Shown here piece by piece: positions 37,696-45,378 of a stretch of DNA of 45,390 nucleotides; position 1 is the stretch's first letter, and every line of letters starts with the position of its first letter. The notes under the pieces were generated by a model. That model searched no databases. It had not been told where the DNA came from and was given only the letters and a program-made list of their open reading frames with translations. Position numbers and translations under genes: made by a program. The DNA is from CAZDDI01 sp964504195 (GTDB lineage: Bacteria > Chloroflexota > Anaerolineae > B4-G1 > SLSP01): contig CAZDDI010000034.1 of NCBI GenBank assembly GCA_964504195.1, forward strand, positions 1 to 45,390. Direction: 5' to 3'.

Positions 37696-39333
37696 ATGAC
37701 CCTCGAAACCGACGTTCTGATTATCGGCTGTGGCATTGCCGGGGCGGTGGCGGCGCTGCGCTTGGCGCAGGATCGCCAGCGGCAGGTGATGGTGATTACC
37801 CGCGCGCGCAAGCCGGAGGAATCGAATACGCGCTACGCGCAGGGCGGGATTGTGGCCGGCGGGCTGGAGGATTCCCCGGAGCTGCTGGTGAAGGATGTGC
37901 TGAACGCCGGCGCCGGCATGAGCTGGGAACCGGCGGCGCGGCTCCTGGCGGAAGAAGGCCCTGACCTGGTGCAGCGGGTGCTGCTCGATGAGGTGGGCGT
38001 GCCCTTCGACCGCGACGCGAGTGGTGCGCTGGCCTACACCCGCGAGGGCGGCCATTCCACCCGCCGCATTCTGCACGTCGGCGACGCCACCGGGCGCGCT
38101 ATCCAGGAGGCGCTGCTCGCCCGTCTGTGGGCGCTGCCCAACGTCACGCTCTACACGGGCCTGACCGCCGTAGATCTCATCACCTCCTCGCATCATAGCC
38201 GCGATCCGTTTGCCGTCTACCAACCCATCACCTGCCACGGTGCCTATGTGCTTGACCGGAACACCGGGCAGATTCATCGCACGTTGGCCCGCGCCACGAT
38301 TCTGGCGACGGGAGGCGTGGGGCGCATCTACCGGCACACGACCAACCCGGAAGGGGCGCGCGGCGATGGACTGGCGATGGCCTATCGCGCCGGTGCGCGC
38401 GTCATCAATGCGGAATACATCCAGTTCCATCCCACCACGCTGGCAATTCCCGGCGCGGATAACTTCCTCATCTCCGAGGCGGTGCGCGGCGAGGGTGGGC
38501 GGCTCTACACCCCCGAAGGTCGTCACTTTATGGATACCTACGCGCCGCAGTGGGGCGATCTTGCCCCGCGTGACATCGTCGCCCGCGCCATTCACCGCGA
38601 GATGCTGGAGCACGGCTACCCGCACGTCCTACTCGACCTGGCAAGCGTCATGCCCGCCGAGCGGATCCGCGAGCGGTTCCCCACCATCTACGCGGCCTGT
38701 CTCCAAGCCGGAGTGGACATCACTCAAGAGCGCATCCCGGTGGTGCCGGCGGCGCACTACTTCTGCGGCGGCGTTCATGTGGATAGTTGGGCGCGTACCT
38801 CCCTCGAAGGGCTATACGCGGTAGGCGAGGTGAGCTGCACCGGTCTGCATGGGGCCAACCGGTTGGCGAGCACCTCGCTGCTGGAGGGCGTGGTTTGGGG
38901 CGACCGGGCCGGGCGCGACATTGCCGCGCGCGCCTTGCCGTTAGCTTCCATGGGGGACATTCCGCCGTGGGAACCTGCCGCCGAGGCGGGTGCCATCCCC
39001 GACCCGGTGCTGGTCTACCGCGACCTGCGCACCATCCAGAACGTGATGTGGCTTTATGTGGGGCTGGCGCGCAACACGCACCGGCTGGCGCGTGCGCTCA
39101 AGGATTTGAACCACCTGTGGGAGATCATTGACGATTTCTACCGGCGGACGCGGCTCAACGATAATCTCATCGGCCTGCGCAACATGGCGCAAACTGCGTG
39201 GATTGTCACCAGTGCCGCGTGGCACAACCGGCAATCGCGGGGCACGCACTACCGCGAGGACGCGCAAGAGGAGGCGTTTACCACGCTCTCCGATACGGAA
39301 GGGCCGCTGCCCAACTCGTATGCGGAGTTTTGA
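37696..39333 (+). CDS. nadB: L-aspartate oxidase
   Basis: NadB oxidises L-aspartate to iminoaspartate, the substrate of NadA. The 545-aa flavoprotein shows the FAD motif VLIIGCGIAGAVAALRLA, NTRYAQGGIVAG, REGGHSTRRILHVGDATGR, LATGGVGRIYRHTTNPEGARGDG, EYIQFHPTTLAIPG, LISEAVRGEGG, and AHYFCGGVHVDSWARTSLEGLYAVGEVSCTGLHGANRLAS (split in the text, residues about 350-390). The C-terminal helical domain follows. ATG 37696 follows AAAAGGAGTTTTG and is preferred to an earlier in-frame start at 37630, which lies in the repeat. NadB can pass electrons to oxygen or fumarate; a fumarase gene lies 1.2 kb away. Confidence 0.95.
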   Translation: MTLETDVLIIGCGIAGAVAALRLAQDRQRQVMVITRARKPEESNTRYAQGGIVAGGLEDSPELLVKDVLNAGAGMSWEPAARLLAEEGPDLVQRVLLDEVGVPFDRDASGALAYTREGGHSTRRILHVGDATGRAIQEALLARLWALPNVTLYTGLTAVDLITSSHHSRDPFAVYQPITCHGAYVLDRNTGQIHRTLARATILATGGVGRIYRHTTNPEGARGDGLAMAYRAGARVINAEYIQFHPTTLAIPGADNFLISEAVRGEGGRLYTPEGRHFMDTYAPQWGDLAPRDIVARAIHREMLEHGYPHVLLDLASVMPAERIRERFPTIYAACLQAGVDITQERIPVVPAAHYFCGGVHVDSWARTSLEGLYAVGEVSCTGLHGANRLASTSLLEGVVWGDRAGRDIAARALPLASMGDIPPWEPAAEAGAIPDPVLVYRDLRTIQNVMWLYVGLARNTHRLARALKDLNHLWEIIDDFYRRTRLNDNLIGLRNMAQTAWIVTSAAWHNRQSRGTHYREDAQEEAFTTLSDTEGPLPNSYAEF

Positions 39334-39411
39334 GGGGATGGGTGATGAGTAATGGAATGGGTAATGGGGACAATACCCCATCACACATCACCCATTCTCT
39401 GTTACTCATTA
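39331..39411 (+). repeat. Hairpin repeat spanning both stop codons of convergent genes
   Basis: Words GATGGGTGATGAGTAATGG and their complement CCCATTCTCTGTTACTCATTAC form an imperfect hairpin of about 35 bp. The nadB stop TGA begins the left arm, and the stop TAA of the Ddl-like gene (GAGTAATGAGTAAC on the minus strand) begins the right arm. It can act as a bidirectional terminator-like structure. Confidence 0.8.
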
Positions 39412-40437
39412 CTCAAAATCATGCCCGTTGCGGGTGAGCGCGTGGGTGAGGATGGTGTTCACGAAGTTGCTGTAGCTGAGACCGGCGGTTTGCGCTGCGC
39501 GTGGGAGCCAATAGCTGGGATCAATCCCGGCGATGGGGTTGAGCTCCAACACATAGAGCTCGCCATCTGGCCCTTGCCGGATTTCCAGGCGACACCAATC
39601 GCGGCAGCCTAGTGCCCGGAAGGCGCGCACGGCGGTCTCTTCCAGCTGCGCTTGTAGCACCGGGTTTATCTCAGCGGGGCAAACGGCGCGATGCTTGCTT
39701 TGAACCAGTTGGGTTTTATCCACACCCTGTTGTTCCACGAGTGGGATGACCGCTTCATCAACCTCGAACAATACAATCCCGCGCGGTTCGGAAAAAACCA
39801 GTTCCACAATCGGCAGGACTTGCGGCGATTCATTGCCCAAAAGCCCGATGGTGAACTCGCGTCCTTCGATAAATTCCTCGATCAGCACTGGCTCGTGGTA
39901 GGTTTTGAGCAGGCGATACACCTGGCGTTGTAACGTTGTGTTGTCATCCACCACAGACTCGCGGGTCAGCCCCATGCTGGAGCCTTCGTGCAGCAATTTG
40001 ACGATGAGCGGAAAGCGCAAATCGCCCTGCAAATCGCCTTTAGAGCTCTCGGCTACACGGAAGCGGGGGGTGGCTATCCCTTCCTGGAGCAGGATTTGCT
40101 TGGCGCGTGCCTTGTTCAAGCAAAGAGCCAGGGTGAGCGGATCGGAGCCGGTGTAGGGGATCCCCAGCATCTCGCAGATGGCCGGCACATGGGATTCGCG
40201 GCTTTCGCCCCGTAGTCCTTCGGCGATGTTGAAGACGATGTCTGGGCGCAGTGTGTGCAGGCGTTCCATGAAGGTTTCATCAGCTTCCAGTAGTGCTACC
40301 TCATGGCCGCCCGCTTCGAGCGCGGTGCGCAAGGCGGCAATGGTATCTTCGCTGTCGTATTCGGCGAGGGCGTCGAGCGGGCCTGCGCCGATCATTTCGG
40401 GGTGAATCAAATTGTAGGCGAGTGCTACTGTGACCAT
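39409..40437 (-). CDS. D-alanine-D-alanine ligase-like ATP-grasp protein
   Basis: A 342-aa ATP-grasp ligase of the Ddl type. Evidence: AEGLRGESRESHVPAICEMLGIPYTGSDPLTLALCLNK (the Ddl N-terminal motif, with G-E-S-R/Q as usual), LIVKLLHEGSSMGLT in the ATP-binding loop, IEEFIEGREFTIGLLGN, and C-terminal LELNPIAGIDPSYWLPRAA. Ddl has ELNTxPGMTxxSxxPxxA there, so the substitutions suggest another substrate or a divergent Ddl (inference). No mur/fts gene is nearby. GGAGGTACC precedes the ATG. A good promoter lies upstream. Confidence 0.8.
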   Translation of the reverse strand: MVTVALAYNLIHPEMIGAGPLDALAEYDSEDTIAALRTALEAGGHEVALLEADETFMERLHTLRPDIVFNIAEGLRGESRESHVPAICEMLGIPYTGSDPLTLALCLNKARAKQILLQEGIATPRFRVAESSKGDLQGDLRFPLIVKLLHEGSSMGLTRESVVDDNTTLQRQVYRLLKTYHEPVLIEEFIEGREFTIGLLGNESPQVLPIVELVFSEPRGIVLFEVDEAVIPLVEQQGVDKTQLVQSKHRAVCPAEINPVLQAQLEETAVRAFRALGCRDWCRLEIRQGPDGELYVLELNPIAGIDPSYWLPRAAQTAGLSYSNFVNTILTHALTRNGHDFE

Positions 40438-40481
40438 GGTACCTCCGGGATGCTACGTTTTTGCGGCAAAAAAGACAAGTC

Positions 40482-40509
40482 AGTTTAGCGTAAATCGTGC
40501 TCCTGTCAA
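40482..40509 (-). promoter_or_regulatory. Promoter of the Ddl-like gene
   Basis: On the minus strand a perfect TTGACA (40504-40509), a 16-bp spacer and TAAACT (40482-40487) predict a start near 40475, about 38 bases before the ATG. The opposite fumC promoter is less clear; TACAAT near 40534 is a -10 candidate. Confidence 0.65.
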
Positions 40510-40568
40510 CTGGACTATGCACATGCTTGCGGTACAATACGGCGTGATTTGTGTTACTGGAGGCTTGG

Positions 40569-41927
40569 ATGCGTATCGAACGGGATGCTTTAGGCGACGT
40601 GTTTGTGCCCGATGATGCGCTGTGGGGGGCGCAGACGCAGCGGGCGGTAGAGAATTTCCCCATCTCCGGGCAGCGCTTCGGGCGGGAGTTCCTCGCGGCG
40701 TTAGGGCAGGTGAAGCACGCTTGCATGCGCACCAACCTGGAGCTGGGCTTGCTTGCGCCGGAGCTCGGCGCGGCGATTCTGACGGCGTGTGATGAGCTGG
40801 TTACCGGCGACCTGGACGCTCACTTCCCGGTGGATGTATTCCAGACCGGCTCAGGCACTTCCACTAACATGAACGCCAACGAGGTGCTCGCCAACCGCGC
40901 CATTCAGCACTTGGGGGGCGTAGTGGGGAGCAAAACCCCCGTCCATCCCAACGATCACGTCAATTTGAGCCAATCGAGCAACGATGTATTCCCCACTGCA
41001 ATTCACGTCGCAGCCACGCTGGCATTGCGCGACGTGTTGATCCCGGCGCTCGCTGCGCTGCACGGCGCGTTGGAGCAGAAGGCGGCGGCGTTTGCCGATA
41101 TCATCAAGACCGGGCGCACCCATCTCCAGGACGCCACGCCCTTATACTTGGGCCAGGTTTTTGGCGGTTATGCGCGGCAGGTGGAGTTAAGTCTCGCGCG
41201 GGCGGAACGGGCTATCGCTGCGCTGCGGGAACTGCCCTTGGGCGGTACGGCAGTAGGGACGAGCATCAACTGTCCGCCGGGTTTTGCCGCGTGTGCCATT
41301 GCGCACCTCAACACGGCGCTGGGGACAGACTTCATCGAGGCGCACAATCACATCGAGGCGAACGCGGCCCGCGATGCGCTGGTGGAGGCTTCGGGGCTGC
41401 TCAAGACCCTTGCCGTGAGCCTGCACAAAATCGCCAATGATGTGCGCTGGCTCGGCTCCGGACCGCGCAACGGGCTGGGCGAGCTGCTGCTGCCGGAGGT
41501 GCAGCCAGGGTCTTCGATCATGCCGGGCAAGGTGAACCCGGTGATGGCGGAAGCGCTGCTCATGGCGACGGCGCAGATCATCGGCTATGATGCCGCGATT
41601 ACGTTGGGGGGCTTGGGCGGGCAGTTCGAGCTCAACACGATGCAGCCCTTGATTGCGCATAACTTGCTGTGTGGTATCATGCTGCTGGCGAACGCGACGC
41701 GCGCCTTCACCGAGCGCTGTGTGGTGGGCGTGGAGGCGGATGCGGTGCGTTGCCAAGAGACCGTCGAGCGCAACCTGTCCCTGGTGACCGCGCTCGTCCC
41801 CGCGCTGGGCTATGATCGTGCCGCCGCGCTCGCGCAAGAAGCGCAACGTAGCGGGCGTACCATCCGCGAGACCGCGCTCGCGCTGGGGGTGTTGGTGGTG
41901 GATGAGTTGGATGCGTTATTGGGATGA
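40569..41927 (+). CDS. fumC: Fumarate hydratase class II
   Basis: FumC interconverts fumarate and malate in the TCA cycle. The 452-aa chain shows DVFQTGSGTSTNMNANEVLANRA (split: SGTSTNMNANEVLANRA), VHPNDHVNLSQSSNDVFPTA, GRTHLQDATPLYLGQ, and the superfamily signature GSSIMPGKVNPVMAEALLM. The pattern NDHVN with GTSTNMN favours fumarase over aspartase or argininosuccinate lyase. The ATG at 40569 follows ACTGGAGGCTTGG; the upstream ATG-like start at 40551 lacks this site. It is divergent from the Ddl-like gene. Confidence 0.93.
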   Translation: MRIERDALGDVFVPDDALWGAQTQRAVENFPISGQRFGREFLAALGQVKHACMRTNLELGLLAPELGAAILTACDELVTGDLDAHFPVDVFQTGSGTSTNMNANEVLANRAIQHLGGVVGSKTPVHPNDHVNLSQSSNDVFPTAIHVAATLALRDVLIPALAALHGALEQKAAAFADIIKTGRTHLQDATPLYLGQVFGGYARQVELSLARAERAIAALRELPLGGTAVGTSINCPPGFAACAIAHLNTALGTDFIEAHNHIEANAARDALVEASGLLKTLAVSLHKIANDVRWLGSGPRNGLGELLLPEVQPGSSIMPGKVNPVMAEALLMATAQIIGYDAAITLGGLGGQFELNTMQPLIAHNLLCGIMLLANATRAFTERCVVGVEADAVRCQETVERNLSLVTALVPALGYDRAAALAQEAQRSGRTIRETALALGVLVVDELDALLG

Positions 41928-41958
41928 GTTACGGTCAGATTGAGATCGGGAGATAATC

Positions 41959-42813
41959 TTGTCACTCAAAAAACGCATTTCTGTTGTGGTAACCAATCCT
42001 CGTTTTATACGATTAGTATTGGGCTGCGCAACCGCTTTTGTGATTGTTTACCAAACTTTGTTTTATTTGCTGTTTCTAAACTTTCTACCTTCATGGTTGG
42101 GGAGGTTGCTTTTTGATATTTCTTTCTCGCTCGCTCTCCCTGCTTACATAATCGGGTTGGTCTTGAGGGTGTTTTATCTATGGCAGATGCTGCGCAATAC
42201 TGCCATATCGGATTGGATACGCGCAATGTTGGGGATCGCGCTATTTTATCTCCCGGTGGTGGGGATGTCGCTTTGTTATTGGCTATATGCCTGGCCTATG
42301 CGTGTTCCGGCATGGGTCTGGAAAAAACACGTTGATTCTAGTTTGAATTGGCGCTGCGCACAATGTGATGCGCTCAATCCCCAAAAACGAGCACAATGCT
42401 GGCAATGTAACGCCGCTGTTACAATACAACCTGTTTCAAATCACAGCCCCGTATTACATAAGGGGTTGGCAAAAGATTTGCTCATTGCGTTGTTAGTTGT
42501 GAGTATTGTGATCCAAGTTTTGTTAGCCGTTATGGGTAGTGGTTTTGCCTTCATGGTGTTTGCCTCTGCCGATCCGCAGGCTTTTTATCAGCAGATAGCA
42601 GATAATCTCGAATGGCTATTTAAGGTGGGGAGCGTTGTAACCGTGCTGGGTGTCTTGCTAGACCTGGGCTGTTTTTTTGTGTTAGTCCGTGCTACGGCTA
42701 GACCGGTTCTGGTGCGCGTAGTATTGGGTTGTCTACTGATTTACTTCCCGCTAATCGGGCAAGTGGTGTTTTTGTTGTTATATGTAGGTAATGTGCTATT
42801 CCCGAAATGGTGA
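41959..42813 (+). CDS. Multi-pass membrane protein with internal zinc ribbon
   Basis: A 284-aa protein of unknown function. Hydrophobic helices occur at about 17-45, 50-75, 85-115, 172-200, 215-240 and 250-280. Between them, at about 131-150, lies a zinc ribbon of the RanBP2/zinc-ribbon type, RCAQCDALNPQKRAQCWQCN (CxxC-x10-CxxC). The two membrane halves are similar in layout, each with a final FYLPVVG or IYFPLIG segment, which suggests an internal duplication. The start is TTG at 41959 with GGGAG upstream; the sequence has lower GC than its neighbours. No related gene gives context. Confidence 0.6.
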   Translation: MSLKKRISVVVTNPRFIRLVLGCATAFVIVYQTLFYLLFLNFLPSWLGRLLFDISFSLALPAYIIGLVLRVFYLWQMLRNTAISDWIRAMLGIALFYLPVVGMSLCYWLYAWPMRVPAWVWKKHVDSSLNWRCAQCDALNPQKRAQCWQCNAAVTIQPVSNHSPVLHKGLAKDLLIALLVVSIVIQVLLAVMGSGFAFMVFASADPQAFYQQIADNLEWLFKVGSVVTVLGVLLDLGCFFVLVRATARPVLVRVVLGCLLIYFPLIGQVVFLLLYVGNVLFPKW

Positions 42814-42913
42814 TGTTTGGCATAATCTACTTCAGGCGATAGTGCTTGGCTGGGGCCTAGTCACCTATCACCCATTTCCCAAATAATGAAATCATCTGCA
42901 AAAGGAAAAACTC

Positions 42914-43618
42914 ATGCAAATTCTTTCGAATGACCGCTACATCGAAAAACGGACTAAGATTGGGCGATTTGCCACGCTACTTAGCCTGGGGTTTATTATG
43001 ACCTCGACGGTTTTGTTTCTGATACGCCCAGAATGGTCTACCATTACTATGGCGTTGATTGGGTTGGGGTTGGTCTTTTCTGTGATTGCCTCGTATTACG
43101 CAGAACGCTTCGTAGGGGTGTTGACCCATCACAAGAAGGTGGTCGAGGCGTTCAAGGGACTGGATCGTCAGCATAGTTTGTTGATCTATCAGCGACCCTC
43201 GCCCTTTGTGTTAGTTGAACCGGGTGGTTTAACTGTGGTCGTGGTCAAGACGCAGGGTGGGCTGGTGCGCTATCAGAACGGGCGCTGGGCGCATAAGCAG
43301 CGGTTCAATTTCCTCCGGCAGTTTGGGGGACAGGAATCGCTCGGCGATCCGAGGCGTCAGGCGGATGATGAAGCCCAACACTTAGCACGTTGGCTTGTCA
43401 AGCAATTACCTGAAGATATGGAAGTACCAGTACGCGGTTTGGCGTTGTTCGTGCATCCGAGTGTAGTGTTGGAGGCCAAAGATGCGCCGGTTCCAGCGTT
43501 GCTCAGCAAAGATGTAAAATCGTGGCTGCGTGGGCCGGGACGTCGCCCCGCTATGCCGAAGACTACGCGCGATGCGCTGGCAGAGGTGTTGCGACTCAAC
43601 GAGGCGGTTGAAGCATAA
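42914..43618 (+). CDS. Membrane protein with a NERD-like domain
   Basis: A 234-aa protein with two N-terminal helices (about 20-38 and 42-62) followed by a cytoplasmic domain. LLIYQRPSPFVLVEPGGLTVVVVKTQGGLVRYQNGRW resembles the core of NERD (nuclease-related) domains, in which a central VVVxKxxxG strand carries the catalytic-site lysine. The upstream Asp and Glu expected of an active nuclease were not clearly located, so activity is uncertain. C-terminal part: ARWLVKQLPEDMEVPVRGLALFVHP. AAAGGAAAAACTC precedes the ATG. It may follow the zinc-ribbon membrane gene in one unit (100-base gap). Confidence 0.6.
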   Translation: MQILSNDRYIEKRTKIGRFATLLSLGFIMTSTVLFLIRPEWSTITMALIGLGLVFSVIASYYAERFVGVLTHHKKVVEAFKGLDRQHSLLIYQRPSPFVLVEPGGLTVVVVKTQGGLVRYQNGRWAHKQRFNFLRQFGGQESLGDPRRQADDEAQHLARWLVKQLPEDMEVPVRGLALFVHPSVVLEAKDAPVPALLSKDVKSWLRGPGRRPAMPKTTRDALAEVLRLNEAVEA

Positions 43619-43626
43619 TCGTAACT

Positions 43627-43755
43627 TTGCTACCGTATACTTCATAATTTTGCCACGAATTTACTCGAATTAGCACGAAAGCAATAAGAAAATTCGCTAA
43701 ATTCGTGTTAATTCGTGGCTAAAAGTGCGTGCGGCTGAGAAATGTACGGTAGAAA
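43627..43755 (-). mobile_element. MITE-like element, copy 2, with target-site duplication
   Basis: The same 129-bp element as 22893-23021 in opposite orientation. Terminal inverted repeats TTGCTACCGTA and TACGGTAGAAA close it. Directly outside lie two identical 10-bp sequences AATCGTAACT (43617-43626 and 43756-43765), the mark of transposition. The left duplicate includes the stop region of the NERD-like gene, so the insertion is at its very 3' end. Confidence 0.85.
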
Positions 43756-43827
43756 AATCGTAACTATACGTTCATTGAATGTAACTGCTCAGCCTCAAAC
43801 TTTAGCTGGTAGTTACCATTGAAGAGT

Positions 43828-43867
43828 AAAGCGTGAAACATGATTTTCGGGTCATGTTTCACGCTTT
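43828..43867 (-). repeat. 16-bp perfect hairpin after mreB
   Basis: AAAGCGTGAAACATGA (43828-43843) pairs perfectly with 43852-43867 around an 8-base loop. The words match the GCGTGAAACGTGA family of other gaps. It may terminate the mreB transcript. Confidence 0.8.
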
Positions 43868-43900
43868 AAGTTTTACGCTTGTACAACTCAAGAACTTGGG

Positions 43901-44911
43901 TTACATATTTCCAAGAGTGCGTTTGAGCACGTCAATGCGCGTGAGGGCGCGGCCAGCTCCTACGGCTACACAGGCCATGGGGGCATCGGCGATGTAGACC
44001 GGGACTTTTGTTTCCTGTGTGAGCAGCTGATCAATGTTGCGCAATAGCGCGCCGCCGCCGATCATCGTCATGCCGCGATCAATGATGTCGGAGGCGAGCT
44101 CCGGTGGCGTCTGCTCCAATACCGACTTGACGATTCCCACGATGATGGTCAGCGGTTCTTCTAACGCTTCGGCAATATCGTCGCTGCTGATTTCTACGCT
44201 ACGTGGCAAGCCCGTGACCTGATCACGCCCCTGCACTTCCATTTTCAGGGGTACATCCAATGGCAACGCTGCTCCGATGCGAATCTTGGCTTCTTCGGCG
44301 GTGGGCATCCCCAGCATCAGGTTGTACTTGCGGCGCACATACGCGATGATGGCCTCGTCCATGCGCACGCCGCCTACGCGCACCGCCTTCGATGTGACTA
44401 CACCGTAGACTGAAAGCACGGCGGCCTGGCTTGTGCCGCCGCCTAAGTCTACTACGATGTGCCCGCCTGGGGTATGGATGGGCAGCCCGGCGCCCATTGC
44501 CCCGGCCAGCGGTTCAGGGATCAGATAAGCCCTCCCGGCGCCGGCTTCGAGGGCGGCTTCGCGCACCGCGCGGCTTTCCACTTGGGTGACACCAAACGGC
44601 ACGGTAATCATTACATGCGGTTTGAAGATGCGGAAGCGCCCGATGGTGCGGTTGATGAAGTGGGTGAGCATATCGCGGGTGACGCGGTAATCGGCAATCA
44701 CGCCGTCGCGGAGGGGGCGCCGCACCTGAATTGTCTCCGGCGCGCGGCCCATCATGGCTCGCGCCTCTTCGCCCACTGCAATCACATGGCCCGAGTCTAT
44801 TTCCTGAGCCACGACGGAAGGCTCTTGTAAGACAATCCCGCGTCCGCGTACATAGACAAGGACATTTACTGTCCCTAGATCAATCCCTAGTTGTTCTGCA
44901 AAGAGTGGCAT
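43901..44911 (-). CDS. mreB: Rod-shape-determining protein MreB
   Basis: MreB is the actin-like filament that guides sidewall synthesis. The 336-aa chain shows the actin-fold phosphate loops: LGIDLGTVNVLVYVRGRGIV (phosphate 1), VVDLGGGTSQAAVLSVYGVV (phosphate 2), MIGGGALLRNIDQLL (adenosine motif), and PLRDGVIADYRVTRDML. The second Asn/Thr of the usual GIDLGTANTL is V-N-V here. Length is standard. No mreC, mreD or rodA follows within the window, so this may be one of several MreB paralogues. GAAAGAGGGT stands before the ATG. Confidence 0.94.
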   Translation of the reverse strand: MPLFAEQLGIDLGTVNVLVYVRGRGIVLQEPSVVAQEIDSGHVIAVGEEARAMMGRAPETIQVRRPLRDGVIADYRVTRDMLTHFINRTIGRFRIFKPHVMITVPFGVTQVESRAVREAALEAGAGRAYLIPEPLAGAMGAGLPIHTPGGHIVVDLGGGTSQAAVLSVYGVVTSKAVRVGGVRMDEAIIAYVRRKYNLMLGMPTAEEAKIRIGAALPLDVPLKMEVQGRDQVTGLPRSVEISSDDIAEALEEPLTIIVGIVKSVLEQTPPELASDIIDRGMTMIGGGALLRNIDQLLTQETKVPVYIADAPMACVAVGAGRALTRIDVLKRTLGNM

Positions 44912-44986
44912 ACCCTCTTTCGCCTCTTTTTTTTGTGTAATTTCACTTTATAAGGCTAGCTCTCATCAAGAGCAGCGCATTTATGT

Positions 44987-44995
44987 ATTGTACCA
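44987..44995 (-). promoter_or_regulatory. Possible extended -10 promoter of mreB
   Basis: On the minus strand TGGTACAAT (TACAAT at 44987-44992) is an extended -10 with no good -35. The predicted start near 44980 leaves a leader of about 68 bases. Confidence 0.45.
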
Positions 44996-45212
44996 TATTT
45001 TGCCAAGCACGCGATATTTCAATTCTCAGGGCTATTGCATTTAGAAAACAGTAGTTAAGCGGTTGCTGTTTATACTTTTAACGCAGTACCGCAAAAACCA
45101 CCCTGTCAATTATCAATACTCGACGTAGTATGTAGTACAGGATAATGAATTTTAAGAAATGAATCCGTAAATAAGGTTTTGTGTGAAATCGGTCGCTCTA
45201 AAAATAAAATGA
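44996..45212. other. Non-coding stretch with no recognised feature
   Basis: About 217 AT-rich bases between the mreB promoter and the GC-rich hairpin block. I see no open reading frame with a ribosome site, no tRNA cloverleaf and no obvious repeat here. Confidence 0.5.
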
Positions 45213-45378
45213 TCCCCCCTATCCCCCTGCCCCCTTTCCCCCCGCTTGCGGGGGAAAGGGGGGATTTTTTTTGTGGTTTTTTTGGGCGGCGGCAAAGCCG
45301 CCGCCCAAAAAAACCGTTATTTTCGCCCCCTCCCCGCGCCGCACAGCGGCGTGGGGAGGGGCAAGGGGGTGGGGCAAA
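45213..45378. repeat. Three consecutive GC-rich hairpins
   Basis: First, CCCCCTTTCCCC (45230-45241) and following CCGC fold with GCGGGGGAAAGGGGGG (45249-45263), then T8. Second, a perfect 19-bp stem GG-TTTTTTT-GGGCGGCGGC (45275-45293) with 45297-45315, loop AAA. Third, CCCCTCCCCGCGCCGC (45327-45343) with GCGGCGTGGGGAGGGGC (45346-45362). C-rich words CCCCCTATCCCCCTGCC precede the block and GGGGGTGGGGC follow it. A repeat cluster that can also terminate in either direction. Confidence 0.75.
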
